Assembly: GCF_023375815.1 (NCBI RefSeq)
Contig: NZ_CP067412.1
Coordinates: 3,286,001-3,350,000, forward strand
Direction of reading: 5' to 3'
Source of the DNA: Pseudomonas sp. HS6
GTDB taxonomy: Bacteria > Pseudomonadota > Gammaproteobacteria > Pseudomonadales > Pseudomonadaceae
DNA: 64,000 bases
Below the pieces are notes generated by a model. It made no database searches. It was not told where the DNA came from and saw only the letters and a list, made by a program, of their open reading frames with translations. Position numbers and translations under genes: made by a program. Of this stretch, positions 26,621 through 34,735 are shown piece by piece (the stretch's first letter is position 1; each line of letters begins with the position of its first letter).

Positions 26621-27448
26621 TTGTCTACGGGTAATTTGGATTTCGAACAGTTCCGGGTCTTCCTGGAAAAAGCCTGTGGCATTTTGCTCGGTGAAAACAA
26701 GCAGTACCTGGTCTCGAGCCGTCTCAACAAACTGATGGAGCAGCAAGGCATCAAGTCCCTGGGTGAGCTGGTACAGCGCATCCAGACCCAGCCGCGCAGC
26801 GGTTTGCGCGAGCAGGTGGTCGATGCCATGACGACCAACGAAACCCTGTGGTTTCGCGACACCTATCCGTTTGAAGTCTTGAAGAACAAGGTGCTGCCCG
26901 AGGCGATCAAGGCGGCTCCCAACCAGCGTCTGCGGATCTGGTCGGCGGCTTGCTCGTCGGGTCAGGAACCCTATTCCCTGTCGATGTCGATCGACGAGTT
27001 CGAGCGGACCAACCTCGGTCAGTTGAAGATGGGTGTGCAGATCGTTGCCACGGATCTGTCCGGCAGCATGCTGACCAACTGCAAGACCGGCGAGTACGAC
27101 AGCCTGGCAATCGGTCGCGGCTTGTCCACCGATCGTCTGCAGCGCTACTTCGACCCGAAAGGGCCGGGGCGGTGGGTGATCAAGGCGCCGATCAAGAACC
27201 GGGTGGAATTCCGCTCGTTCAACCTGCTCGACAGCTACGCAAGCCTTGGCAAGTTCGACATCGTGTTCTGCCGCAACGTGCTGATCTACTTCTCCGCCGA
27301 GGTGAAGAAAGACATCCTGTTGCGTATTCACAGCACGCTGAAGCCGGGCGGTTATCTGTTCCTCGGCGCTTCCGAAGCGCTGAACGGTTTGCCGGACCAT
27401 TACCAGATGGTCCAGTGCAGCCCGGGGATCATTTACCAGGCGAAGTAA
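26621..27448 (+). CDS. cheR: chemotaxis protein methyltransferase CheR
   Basis: Methylates glutamates of chemoreceptors using S-adenosylmethionine. 275 residues with the all-helical N-terminal domain (about 1-90) and the methyltransferase domain with IWSAACSSGQEPYS (SAM site), FDIVFCRNVLIYF and PGGYLFLGASE. The start is TTG 26621 (MSTGNLDFEQF) with AAGAGG upstream; no ATG fits. It lies downstream of cheV and is followed by a strong terminator. Confidence 0.96.
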   Translation: MSTGNLDFEQFRVFLEKACGILLGENKQYLVSSRLNKLMEQQGIKSLGELVQRIQTQPRSGLREQVVDAMTTNETLWFRDTYPFEVLKNKVLPEAIKAAPNQRLRIWSAACSSGQEPYSLSMSIDEFERTNLGQLKMGVQIVATDLSGSMLTNCKTGEYDSLAIGRGLSTDRLQRYFDPKGPGRWVIKAPIKNRVEFRSFNLLDSYASLGKFDIVFCRNVLIYFSAEVKKDILLRIHSTLKPGGYLFLGASEALNGLPDHYQMVQCSPGIIYQAK

Positions 27449-27466
27449 TTTGCACCGGCAACACCA

Positions 27467-27499
27467 AAAACGGGAGTCCTCAGGGGCTCCCGTTTTTTT
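27467..27499 (+). terminator. terminator of cheV-cheR
   Basis: Stem AAAACGGGAG/CTCCCGTTTT (27467-27476 with 27487-27496) followed by further T, 18 bases after the cheR stop. Confidence 0.92.
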
Positions 27500-27532
27500 A
27501 TGCCTGAGCGTTTTTGCGATGACGGCAAGCGG

Positions 27533-27574
27533 CAGAAAAGCGGCATTCGGCGGAAACCCGTTGCCGCTTTTCTG
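27533..27574. repeat. 13-bp perfect inverted repeat between cheR and flgB
   Basis: CAGAAAAGCGGCA (27533-27545) and TGCCGCTTTTCTG (27562-27574) with a 16-base spacer. It has no T tail and lies between two terminators, so it could be a DNA-binding site or a remnant terminator. Confidence 0.55.
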
Positions 27575-27600
27575 GCATTGCCGCATTGCCGATCACCTGC

Positions 27601-27625
27601 AAAGCCCCGGAATCCGGGGCTTTTT
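27601..27625 (+). terminator. terminator-like hairpin just upstream of the flgB promoter
   Basis: Stem AAAGCCCCGG/CCGGGGCTTT around an AAT loop with a T run. It shields the flgB promoter six bases later from read-through. Confidence 0.85.
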
Positions 27626-27630
27626 AAAAC

Positions 27631-27646
27631 TGGCACGCAGCTTGCT
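27631..27646 (+). promoter_or_regulatory. sigma-54 promoter of flgBCDE
   Basis: TGGCACG-CAGC-TTGCT is a perfect match to TGGCACG-N4-TTGCW (GG at 27632-27633, GC at 27644-27645, 10 bp between). It lies 44 bases before flgB. In Pseudomonas these class II/III flagellar genes need RpoN with FleQ or FleR. Confidence 0.92.
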
Positions 27647-27689
27647 ATAACCCAGTTACGAAAAACCCGGTCACCTGAAGGTTCCCGAC

Positions 27690-28097
27690 ATGAGCATCAG
27701 CTTCGATAAAGCGCTCGGAATTCACGAAAAAGCCCTGGGCTTCCGCGCCCAGCGTGCCGAAGTCCTGGCCAACAACATCGCCAACGCCGACACCCCGAAC
27801 TACAAGGCTCGGGATCTGGAGTTCTCCAAAGTGCTTGAAGCACAGAGCCAGAAGAACGCCAACGGCACCATCGCCCTGAACATGACCAACAGCCGTCACA
27901 TCGAAGCTGAAGGCCTGGGCAATGGCGACGAGTCGCTGATGTATCGCACGCCGATGCAGCCGTCGATCGACCAGAACACCGTTGACGCCCAACTGGAACA
28001 GTCGAACTACGCGGAAAACGCCGTCGGCTTCCAGGCCAGCTTCACGCTGCTCAACAGCAAATTCAAAGGGCTGGTGTCAGCCCTGCGCGGAGAGTAA
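27690..28097 (+). CDS. flgB: flagellar basal-body rod protein FlgB
   Basis: Proximal rod subunit in the periplasm. 135 residues with the rod-family N-terminal motif LANNIANADTPNYKARD (about 28-45) and a C-terminal heptad helix. It has no cleavable signal because it is exported by the flagellar type III system. GAAGG precedes the ATG. It is the first gene of flgBCDE, with the perfect sigma-54 promoter 44 bases upstream. Confidence 0.96.
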   Translation: MSISFDKALGIHEKALGFRAQRAEVLANNIANADTPNYKARDLEFSKVLEAQSQKNANGTIALNMTNSRHIEAEGLGNGDESLMYRTPMQPSIDQNTVDAQLEQSNYAENAVGFQASFTLLNSKFKGLVSALRGE

Positions 28098-28100
28098 TCC

Positions 28101-28544
28101 ATGTCCCTGTCCAGCGTTTTCAACATTGCCGGCAGCGGCATGAGCGCACAGACCACGCGTTTGAACACCGTGGCTTCGAACATCGCCAACGCCGAAACCG
28201 TCTCGTCGAGCATCGACCAGACCTATCGCGCCCGTCACCCGGTGTTCGCCACCATGTTCCAGGGCGGTCAGAGCGGCGGCAGCAACTCGCTGTTCCAGAA
28301 CCAGGACGCTGCCGGTCAAGGCGTGCAGGTCATGGGCGTGGTCGAAGACCAGAGCAACCTCGAAGCGCGCTACGAGCCAAACCATCCGGCTGCGGATGCC
28401 AAGGGCTACGTCTACTACCCGAACGTCAACGTGGTGGAAGAGATGGCTGACATGATTTCCGCGAGCCGGTCGTTCCAGACCAACGCCGAAATGATGAACA
28501 CCGCCAAAACCATGATGCAGAAGGTACTGACCCTCGGTCAGTAA
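28101..28544 (+). CDS. flgC: flagellar basal-body rod protein FlgC
   Basis: Proximal rod subunit. 147 residues with the motif VASNIANAETVS near residue 30 and the conserved C-terminal NVNVVEEMADMISASRSFQ, NAEMMNTAKTMMQKVL segment. It starts 3 bases after flgB; the ribosome binding site GGAGAG lies in the end of flgB. Confidence 0.96.
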   Translation: MSLSSVFNIAGSGMSAQTTRLNTVASNIANAETVSSSIDQTYRARHPVFATMFQGGQSGGSNSLFQNQDAAGQGVQVMGVVEDQSNLEARYEPNHPAADAKGYVYYPNVNVVEEMADMISASRSFQTNAEMMNTAKTMMQKVLTLGQ

Positions 28545-28559
28545 TAAGGGGCGACTGCC

Positions 28560-29285
28560 ATGAGTGTTACCGATACCACCAGCAGCCTGAGCATGAAGGA
28601 CATCCTGGCGAACTCGTCGAAAAAGACCAGTTCGACAGCCGATGGCATTGCTTCGGCCACTAACAGCTCCACCGGCGGCCAGGCTCTGGGCAAGGATGCG
28701 TTCCTGCAATTGCTGGTAACTCAGCTGAAAAACCAGAACCCGCTCGACCCGCAGGACAACAGTGCATTCGTTGCCCAGTTGGCGCAGTTCAGCAGCCTCG
28801 AGGGGATTACCACCCTCAACAGCACCGTGAGTTCGCTGGCCGGCAACTACAACTCGTCGCAAGCGTTGCAGGCTTCTTCGCTGGTTGGCCGCAATGTGAT
28901 CGTGCAGACCAACTCGGTCCAGCTCGACGATCCGAGCAAAGGCATGACCGGTTCGGTCACCGTTCCGTCGTCGATTGCCGGCGGTACCGTCACCATCAGC
29001 GACAGCAGCGGCACGGCGATTCGCACCATCGACCTGGGCAGTCGCGCCGCAGGCGCCGCGAGCTTCACCTGGGACGGCAAGGACAAGGACGGCAACCTGG
29101 TCAAGACCGGTACCTACACCGTCAAGGCCAACGCATCGATCAACGGTACTTCGACCGATATGGCGACCTACCTGCCGGCCACCGTCACCAGCGTGACGAT
29201 CAGCCAGACCGGCGGCGAGCTGATGCTCAACCTGTCCGGCAAGGGCACCGTTGCCCTGTCCAAAGTACAAACCATTGGTATATAG
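28560..29285 (+). CDS. flgD: flagellar hook assembly scaffold FlgD
   Basis: Hook-cap protein required for polymerisation of FlgE and then discarded. 241 residues with the N-terminal export/assembly motif FLQLLVTQLKNQNPLDP (about 45-65) and a C-terminal Tudor/fibronectin-like part (TFTWDGKDKDGNLV pattern with GTYTVKA). It begins 15 bases after flgC. Confidence 0.95.
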   Translation: MSVTDTTSSLSMKDILANSSKKTSSTADGIASATNSSTGGQALGKDAFLQLLVTQLKNQNPLDPQDNSAFVAQLAQFSSLEGITTLNSTVSSLAGNYNSSQALQASSLVGRNVIVQTNSVQLDDPSKGMTGSVTVPSSIAGGTVTISDSSGTAIRTIDLGSRAAGAASFTWDGKDKDGNLVKTGTYTVKANASINGTSTDMATYLPATVTSVTISQTGGELMLNLSGKGTVALSKVQTIGI

Positions 29286-29315
29286 AGCCGACTAACCGGC
29301 ACAAAGGAGTGGAAT

Positions 29316-30650
29316 ATGTCTTTCAATATCGGCCTTAGCGGTCTCTATGCAGCCAACAAGCAACTGGACGTGACCGGCAACAACATCGCCAACGTCGCAA
29401 CCGCCGGTTTCAAATCGTCCCGTGCAGAATTCGAAGACGTCTACTCGGCCACTCGCCTGGGTAGCGGCAGCAAGGTCATCGGCAACGGCGTACGCCTGGC
29501 CAACGTTTCCCAGCAGTTCACCCAGGGTGACATCAACAACACCGGTAACGTGTTGGACATGGGCATCAACGGTTCGGGCTTCTTCACCCTGAGCAACAAC
29601 GGTTCGGTGTCCTACACCCGTGCCGGTACGTTCAAGGTCGACAATAACGGTTTCATTACCAACACCGACTACACCTCGCGTCTGCAAGGTTACGGTGTGG
29701 ATGCCAACGGCAAGATCATCAACGGCGTATTGACCGACCTGAAGATCGACACCTCGAACCTGGCGCCGAAGTCCACCTCGCTGGTGACCTCGACCATCAA
29801 CCTGGACTCGACTGCGCCGGTGATCGACGATACGGCTGCAACAGGCGTTCCGTTTGACCCGACCAAGACCGCGTCCTACACCAAGTCGTTCAGCACCCCG
29901 ATCTATGACAGCCAGGGCAACATGCACCCCATGGATCAGTACGTGGTGAAAACCGGTTCCAATACCTGGAAGGTTTACACCCTGGTGGACGGTCGCAACC
30001 CGGATGCTACCGGTAGCGATCCGAAAACCACTCCGCCTGTGGCTTCCACTTTTACCTTTGACTCTGCAGGTAAACTGACTCAGGTCAGCACGCCGAATCC
30101 GGCGAATCCAGCGGCCCCGATCATCAGCAATGACCTGACCCTGAAAAACTGGAAACCGGGAACCGTGACCAACGGCGTCTTTACGCCAAACGGCGCAGCA
30201 GCCAACCCGGCCGGCATTACCGTTTCGATGGCCAAGACCACTCAGTACAACGCGGACACCGCGCGTTCGATTCCGACCCAGGACGGTTACGCCACTGGCC
30301 AGATCACCAACCTGACCATCGACGGCACCGGTACTCTGTTCGCCAACTTCAGCAACAACCAGAACAAGGCCATCGGCCAGGTTGCGCTGGCCAGCTTCAC
30401 CAACGAACAGGGCCTGCAAGCCGTTGGCGGGACCAGCTGGAAGGAAACCTTCGCATCGGGTATTCCGGGTTATGACGCTCCGGAAACCGGTACTCTGGGC
30501 TCCATTCAGTCCAACTCCCTGGAAGAGTCCAACGTTAACCTGACCAATGAACTGGTAGACCTGATCAAGGGCCAGAGCAACTATCAGGCGAACGCCAAGA
30601 CCATCTCGACCCAGAGCACCATCATGCAGACCATCATTCAGATGACCTGA
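29316..30650 (+). CDS. flgE: flagellar hook protein FlgE
   Basis: Main structural protein of the hook. 444 residues with the N-terminal rod/hook motif NNIANVATAGFKSSRAEFED (about 22-41), a variable middle (about 145-330) and the conserved C-terminal EESNVNLTNELVDLIKGQSNYQ pattern that forms the D0 helix. AAGGAG precedes the ATG. A strong terminator follows, and the expected flgF is not present downstream in this window. Confidence 0.96.
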   Translation: MSFNIGLSGLYAANKQLDVTGNNIANVATAGFKSSRAEFEDVYSATRLGSGSKVIGNGVRLANVSQQFTQGDINNTGNVLDMGINGSGFFTLSNNGSVSYTRAGTFKVDNNGFITNTDYTSRLQGYGVDANGKIINGVLTDLKIDTSNLAPKSTSLVTSTINLDSTAPVIDDTAATGVPFDPTKTASYTKSFSTPIYDSQGNMHPMDQYVVKTGSNTWKVYTLVDGRNPDATGSDPKTTPPVASTFTFDSAGKLTQVSTPNPANPAAPIISNDLTLKNWKPGTVTNGVFTPNGAAANPAGITVSMAKTTQYNADTARSIPTQDGYATGQITNLTIDGTGTLFANFSNNQNKAIGQVALASFTNEQGLQAVGGTSWKETFASGIPGYDAPETGTLGSIQSNSLEESNVNLTNELVDLIKGQSNYQANAKTISTQSTIMQTIIQMT

Positions 30651-30671
30651 TGTGATCTGAAAGCTGCAATG

Positions 30672-30701
30672 AAAACCGACGCCCCGTGCGTCGGTTTTTT
30701 T
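30672..30701 (+). terminator. terminator of flgBCDE
   Basis: Stem ACCGACGC/GCGTCGGT around a CCCGT loop region (30675-30682 with 30688-30695) followed by a run of T, 22 bases after flgE. Confidence 0.93.
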
Positions 30702-31251
30702 ATGCGCGTCATTTGGGACATTTGTTCAGGCTTCTACCGTTCGTCGGTCGCAATGGTGCGGAACTTGCACTCTTGCGGAGCAGCGGCAATGCGCGTCAAA
30801 CTTTAATCCGCACCACCTATCTTCAACCGGGCTCAGGGTCCGGTGGCTTGGAAGCCATCAGTAGTCATCAGGGATGCAACGATTTGAAGAGTCATAATTT
30901 CGTCAGTGCGCCCGCCACGGTGCCCGAGTTCAGCGTCGCCGGTCAGATCCTTCACGCACTCACTGTCCGCGCATTGCCGAATTTCCTGTCAGCAAGACTT
31001 CATTCAAACCGATTGAAATCATTTCTCCTGTTGCCGCTTGCACGTCGCAATGACGGCGCAGCCTTTGTGCGCGGTGATTATTTCGATTGTGTCGGACATT
31101 GCCGGTCTGGTTCAGCCCGGTCGGATTTTTCGCCATTCTCAAGCCTTTTCGCAATCAGGCCTTGCATGCATCAGGGAGGGTGAAAACCCCTGTAGCACCA
31201 GGCGATTCAACGCAGCTCCCAACACAAACACACTCATACAAGGAAGATGTA
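30702..31251. other. 550-bp intergenic region between flgE and the RTX remnant
   Basis: No convincing gene on either strand. Open frames here lack ribosome binding sites and family resemblance. The stretch is less GC-rich than the flanks and has no repeat or RNA I can support. It probably contains the promoter of the former RTX gene; AAGGAAG lies directly before that gene's ATG. Confidence 0.5.
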
Positions 31252-31560
31252 ATGGCTGTAATTTACGGGTCCAACGGTGCCGATACGCTGGCAGGTACCG
31301 CCGGCGATGATCAAATACGCGGTTTGGCGGGTGATGATGTGTTGAATGGTGGGGATGGCAACGACCTTCTCATCGGTGGCGAAGGGGCTGATCAGCTCAA
31401 CGGTGGCGCAGGATTCGACACCGCCAGCTACGAAGATGCCAACCAGGGCGTCGGCGTGACGATCAACCTGAAAACCGGCGTTAACACCGGTCTGGCGGCG
31501 GGTGATACGTTCATCGGTATCGAGGCATTTCGACTGCGCCGGAAGTGGGGCGAATTATAG
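31252..31560 (+). pseudogene. decayed RTX calcium-binding protein gene
   Basis: From ATG 31252 with AAGGAAG upstream, 102 codons encode an N-terminal stretch of RTX nonapeptide repeats (GADTLAGTAGDDQIRG, LNGGDGNDLLIGGEGAD, LNGGAGFDTASY), which bind Ca2+ in secreted type I substrates. After GDTFIGIEAF the frame goes wrong (RLRRKWGEL, stop). In the next frame from 31538 the expected continuation AGSGAN is readable for a few codons and then is lost. This indicates a small indel plus loss of the rest of the gene. The adjoining flagellar and bau genes are unrelated. Confidence 0.75.
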
Positions 31561-31630
31561 GCCTCCAGAATCTGCCGTCAACTTTTAATTTCATAAATCT
31601 GTCATATCGGTCAAAAAAGCTCCGAAACGC

Positions 31631-31660
31631 AAAGGCCGACCTTAAAAGGTCGGCCTTCTT
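31631..31660 (-). terminator. hairpin after bauC
   Basis: Long stem AAAGGCCGACC/GGTCGGCCTT (about 31631-31641 with 31648-31657) with short T runs on either strand, 17 bases after the minus-strand gene. Likely terminator, weaker than others here. Confidence 0.7.
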
Positions 31661-31676
31661 TGCACTGCCCTTCTAC

Positions 31677-33170
31677 TTACAAGCTAGGGAATGCGAATTG
31701 CGAAGCTTCATGGCTCGCGCGCTGTGGCCAGCGCTGGGTGATCGCTTTGCGACGGGTGTAGAAGCGCACACCATCCGGACCATAGGCATGCAGGTCGCCG
31801 AACAGCGAGCGCTTCCAGCCGCCGAAGCTGTGGTAAGCCACCGGCACCGGCAGCGGTACGTTGACACCGACCATGCCGACTTCGATCTCGTCGCAGAACA
31901 GACGTGCCGCCTCACCATCACGGGTGAAGATGCAGGTGCCGTTACCGTATTCGTGATCGTTGATCAGCTGCATTGCCTCTTCCAGGCTGTTCACCCGAAC
32001 GATGCACAGTACCGGCCCGAAGATTTCTTCTTTATAGATGCGCATTTCAGGGGTGACGTTATCGAACAGGCAGCCACCCAGGAAGAAGCCTTCCTCGTGA
32101 CCGGCAACGCTCAGACCACGACCATCGACCACCAGGGTCGCGCCCGCCGCCACGCCGTCTTCGACATAACCGCTGACTTTGTCGCGAGCCTGACCGGTGA
32201 CCAACGGCCCCATGTCCAGACCACACGAAGTACCGGCACCGATTTTCAATGCCTTGATCTGTGGAACCAGTTTCGCCACCAGCGCATCGGCTACCTGATC
32301 GCCCACACACACGGCCACCGAAATTGCCATGCAGCGCTCGCCGCAAGAACCATAAGCCGCGCCCATCAGTGCGCTGACGGCGTTGTCCAGATCCGCATCC
32401 GGCATCAGCACCGCGTGGTTCTTCGCGCCGCCCAGTGCCTGTACGCGTTTACCGCGCTTGGTGCCTTCGGCATAGATGTATTCGGCAATCGGCGTCGAGC
32501 CCACGAAGCTCAGCGCCTTGACTTCCGGCGCTTCGATCAGCGCATCCACCGCAGTCTTGTCACCGTGAACCACGCTCATCACACCTTTCGGCAGACCCGC
32601 TTCCAGCAACAGTTGCGCGATCAGCAGGGTCGAGCTTGGATCACGCTCGGACGGTTTGAGGATAAAGCAGTTGCCGCAGACGATCGCCAGTGGATACATC
32701 CACAGCGGTACCATCGCCGGGAAGTTGAACGGCGTGATACCGGCCACCACGCCCAGCGGCTGGAAGTCCGACCAGGCATCAATGTTCGGGCCGACGTTGC
32801 GGCTGTACTCACCCTTGAGGATTTCCGGCGCTGCGCAGGCGAACTCGACGTTCTCGATACCACGCTTCAGCTCACCGGCAGCATCTTCCAGCGTCTTGCC
32901 ATGTTCTTCACTGATCAATTGCGAGATGCGTGCTTCATTCTGCTCCAGCAGTTGCTTGAAACGGAACATCACTTGGGCGCGCTTGGCCGGTGGCGTATTG
33001 CGCCAGGCCGGGAACGCAGCTTTGGCGGCATCGATGGCTTTCTGGATGGTTTCCTGGCTGGCCAGCGGCAACTTGTGGATCGCCTGGCCAGTGGACGGGT
33101 TGAACACATCGACAGCGCGACCGTTCTCGGTCACCAGTTCGCCATTGATCAAATGCGGGATAACGCTCAT
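31677..33170 (-). CDS. bauC: malonate/methylmalonate semialdehyde dehydrogenase (CoA-acylating), BauC/MmsA type
   Basis: Converts 3-oxopropanoate (malonate semialdehyde) to acetyl-CoA, or methylmalonate semialdehyde to propionyl-CoA, with NAD and CoA. 497 residues, aldehyde dehydrogenase fold, catalytic Cys in GSCGERCMAISV and the MmsA-type sequence ITPFNFPAMVPLWMYP. The usual general-base Glu is replaced as in the CoA-acylating subfamily (LGGAKNH). ATG 33170 is preceded by AGGAG. It lies 76 bases downstream of bauA, which makes its substrate. P. aeruginosa has the same pair for beta-alanine use; role in valine breakdown is an alternative. Confidence 0.9.
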   Translation of the reverse strand: MSVIPHLINGELVTENGRAVDVFNPSTGQAIHKLPLASQETIQKAIDAAKAAFPAWRNTPPAKRAQVMFRFKQLLEQNEARISQLISEEHGKTLEDAAGELKRGIENVEFACAAPEILKGEYSRNVGPNIDAWSDFQPLGVVAGITPFNFPAMVPLWMYPLAIVCGNCFILKPSERDPSSTLLIAQLLLEAGLPKGVMSVVHGDKTAVDALIEAPEVKALSFVGSTPIAEYIYAEGTKRGKRVQALGGAKNHAVLMPDADLDNAVSALMGAAYGSCGERCMAISVAVCVGDQVADALVAKLVPQIKALKIGAGTSCGLDMGPLVTGQARDKVSGYVEDGVAAGATLVVDGRGLSVAGHEEGFFLGGCLFDNVTPEMRIYKEEIFGPVLCIVRVNSLEEAMQLINDHEYGNGTCIFTRDGEAARLFCDEIEVGMVGVNVPLPVPVAYHSFGGWKRSLFGDLHAYGPDGVRFYTRRKAITQRWPQRASHEASQFAFPSL

Positions 33171-33246
33171 CGAAAACTCCTGAATTCTTGTCCACGGGCA
33201 CCCGCCATGGAGTGCCCGTTTTTGTAGGTATATATAGAAGGAAAAA

Positions 33247-34596
33247 TCAGTCGAGCTTGTTCAGCACTTCGCCGACCGCGTCGAACAGACGATCGAGGTC
33301 TTGCGGCTTGCTGTTGAAGGTTGGGCCGAACTGCAGGGTGTCGCCGCCGAAACGCACGTAGAACCCGGCTTTCCACAACGCCATGCCGGCTTCGAACGGA
33401 CGCACGATGGCGTCACCGTCACGGCCCGCGATCTGGATCGCACCGGCCAGGCCGTAGTTGCGAATGTCGATGACGTTCTTCGCGCCTTTCAGGCCGTGCA
33501 GGGCATTTTCGAAATGCGGCGCGACGTCGGCCACGCTCTGCACCAGGTTTTCCTTTTGCAGCAGGTCGAGTGCCGCCAGGCCAGCGGCGCAAGCCACCGG
33601 GTGCGCCGAATAGGTGTAGCCGTGCGGGAATTCCACGGCGTATTCCGGGGTCGGCTGGTTCATGAAGGTCTGATAGATCTCGGAGCTGGCAATCACCGCG
33701 CCCATCGGGATCGCGCCGTTGGTGACTTGCTTGGCGATGCACATCAGGTCCGGGGTCACACCAAAGGTGTCGGCACCGAACATGTTGCCGGTACGGCCGA
33801 AACCGGTGATCACTTCATCGAACACCAGCAGGATGTTGTGCTGATCGCAGATTTCACGCAGACGCTTGAGGTAGCCCTGTGGCGGAACCAGCACGCCAGC
33901 GGAACCGGCCAACGGTTCAACGAACACCGCAGCGATATTCGAAGCATCGTGCAGCTCGATCAGCTTCAGCAACTCATCGGCCAGGGCGATACCGCCCTGC
34001 TCCGGCATGCCACGGGAAAATGCATTGCTCGCCAGCAAGGTGTGCGGCAGGTGATCGACATCCATCATCGCCTGACCGAACAGCTTGCGGTTGCCGTTGA
34101 CGCCGCCGAGGCTGGTTCCGGCGATGTTCACGCCGTGATAGCCACGGGCGCGGCCGATCATTTTGGTCTTGGTCGACTGGCCTTTCAGGCGCCAGTAAGC
34201 GCGGACCATTTTCACCGCGGTATCGGCACACTCGGAACCCGAGTCAGTGAAGAACACGTGATTCAGGTTACCCGGCGTCAGGTCGGTGATTTTCTCCGCC
34301 AGCTGGAACGACAGCGGGTGACCGTACTGGAAGCCCGGCGAGTAATCGAGAGTGCCCAACTGCTTGGCCACCGCTTCCTGGATTTCCTTGCGGGTATGCC
34401 CGGCGCCGCAGGTCCACAGACCGGACAGCGAGTCGTACACCTTGCGGCCCTTGTCGTCGATCAGCCAGCTGCCTTCGGCGCCGACGATCAGACGCGGGTC
34501 GCGCTGGAAGTTGCGGTTGGCGGTGTACGGCATCCAGTGCGCGTCCAGCTTCAGTTGGCTGGCCAGTGGCGACGACGCGTTTTCAGGCATGTTCAT
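33247..34596 (-). CDS. bauA: beta-alanine--pyruvate aminotransferase
   Basis: A class III PLP aminotransferase that moves the amino group of beta-alanine (and other omega-amino acids) to pyruvate, giving malonate semialdehyde and alanine. 449 residues, with the PLP lysine Lys289 in CIAKQVTNGAIPMGAV and Asp260 in LLVFDEVITGFGR. It is divergent from a LysR gene, with a perfect palindrome between them, and is followed by bauC. The order matches the bau locus of P. aeruginosa. Confidence 0.93.
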   Translation of the reverse strand: MNMPENASSPLASQLKLDAHWMPYTANRNFQRDPRLIVGAEGSWLIDDKGRKVYDSLSGLWTCGAGHTRKEIQEAVAKQLGTLDYSPGFQYGHPLSFQLAEKITDLTPGNLNHVFFTDSGSECADTAVKMVRAYWRLKGQSTKTKMIGRARGYHGVNIAGTSLGGVNGNRKLFGQAMMDVDHLPHTLLASNAFSRGMPEQGGIALADELLKLIELHDASNIAAVFVEPLAGSAGVLVPPQGYLKRLREICDQHNILLVFDEVITGFGRTGNMFGADTFGVTPDLMCIAKQVTNGAIPMGAVIASSEIYQTFMNQPTPEYAVEFPHGYTYSAHPVACAAGLAALDLLQKENLVQSVADVAPHFENALHGLKGAKNVIDIRNYGLAGAIQIAGRDGDAIVRPFEAGMALWKAGFYVRFGGDTLQFGPTFNSKPQDLDRLFDAVGEVLNKLD

Positions 34597-34690
34597 CGGG
34601 CAAAACCTCGCAGGGCAATAAGCGTCAGAGAGATAGAAAGCGTTGTTGCGGCTAAATTGCCACGCGGATAAAGTCGGTGAAATTCAACTC

Positions 34691-34709
34691 TTCTAACCTT
34701 CAGTTAGAA
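34691..34709. promoter_or_regulatory. perfect palindromic operator between bauA and its LysR gene
   Basis: TTCTAAC-CTTCA-GTTAGAA, a 7-5-7 inverted repeat that fits the T-N11-A rule of LysR-type regulators. It lies 27 bases before the regulator ATG and 95 bases before bauA, the usual place for autorepression and divergent activation. Confidence 0.75.
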
Positions 34710-34735
34710 CTCTGCTAAACAATGAGAACAACAAC

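Noticed and set aside
30686..31183. 165-codon open frame after flgE
   Set aside because: Begins inside the flgE terminator, no ribosome binding site, and composition not like a Pseudomonas gene.
31545..33227. 560-codon plus-strand open frame opposite bauC
   Set aside because: Antisense to an intact aldehyde dehydrogenase; low-complexity His/Arg-rich translation typical of shadow frames.
33197..33230. Hairpin GGGCA..TGCCC with T tail between bauA and bauC
   Set aside because: The T run is on the plus strand, where no gene ends; on the minus strand it would not terminate the bauA-bauC transcript.
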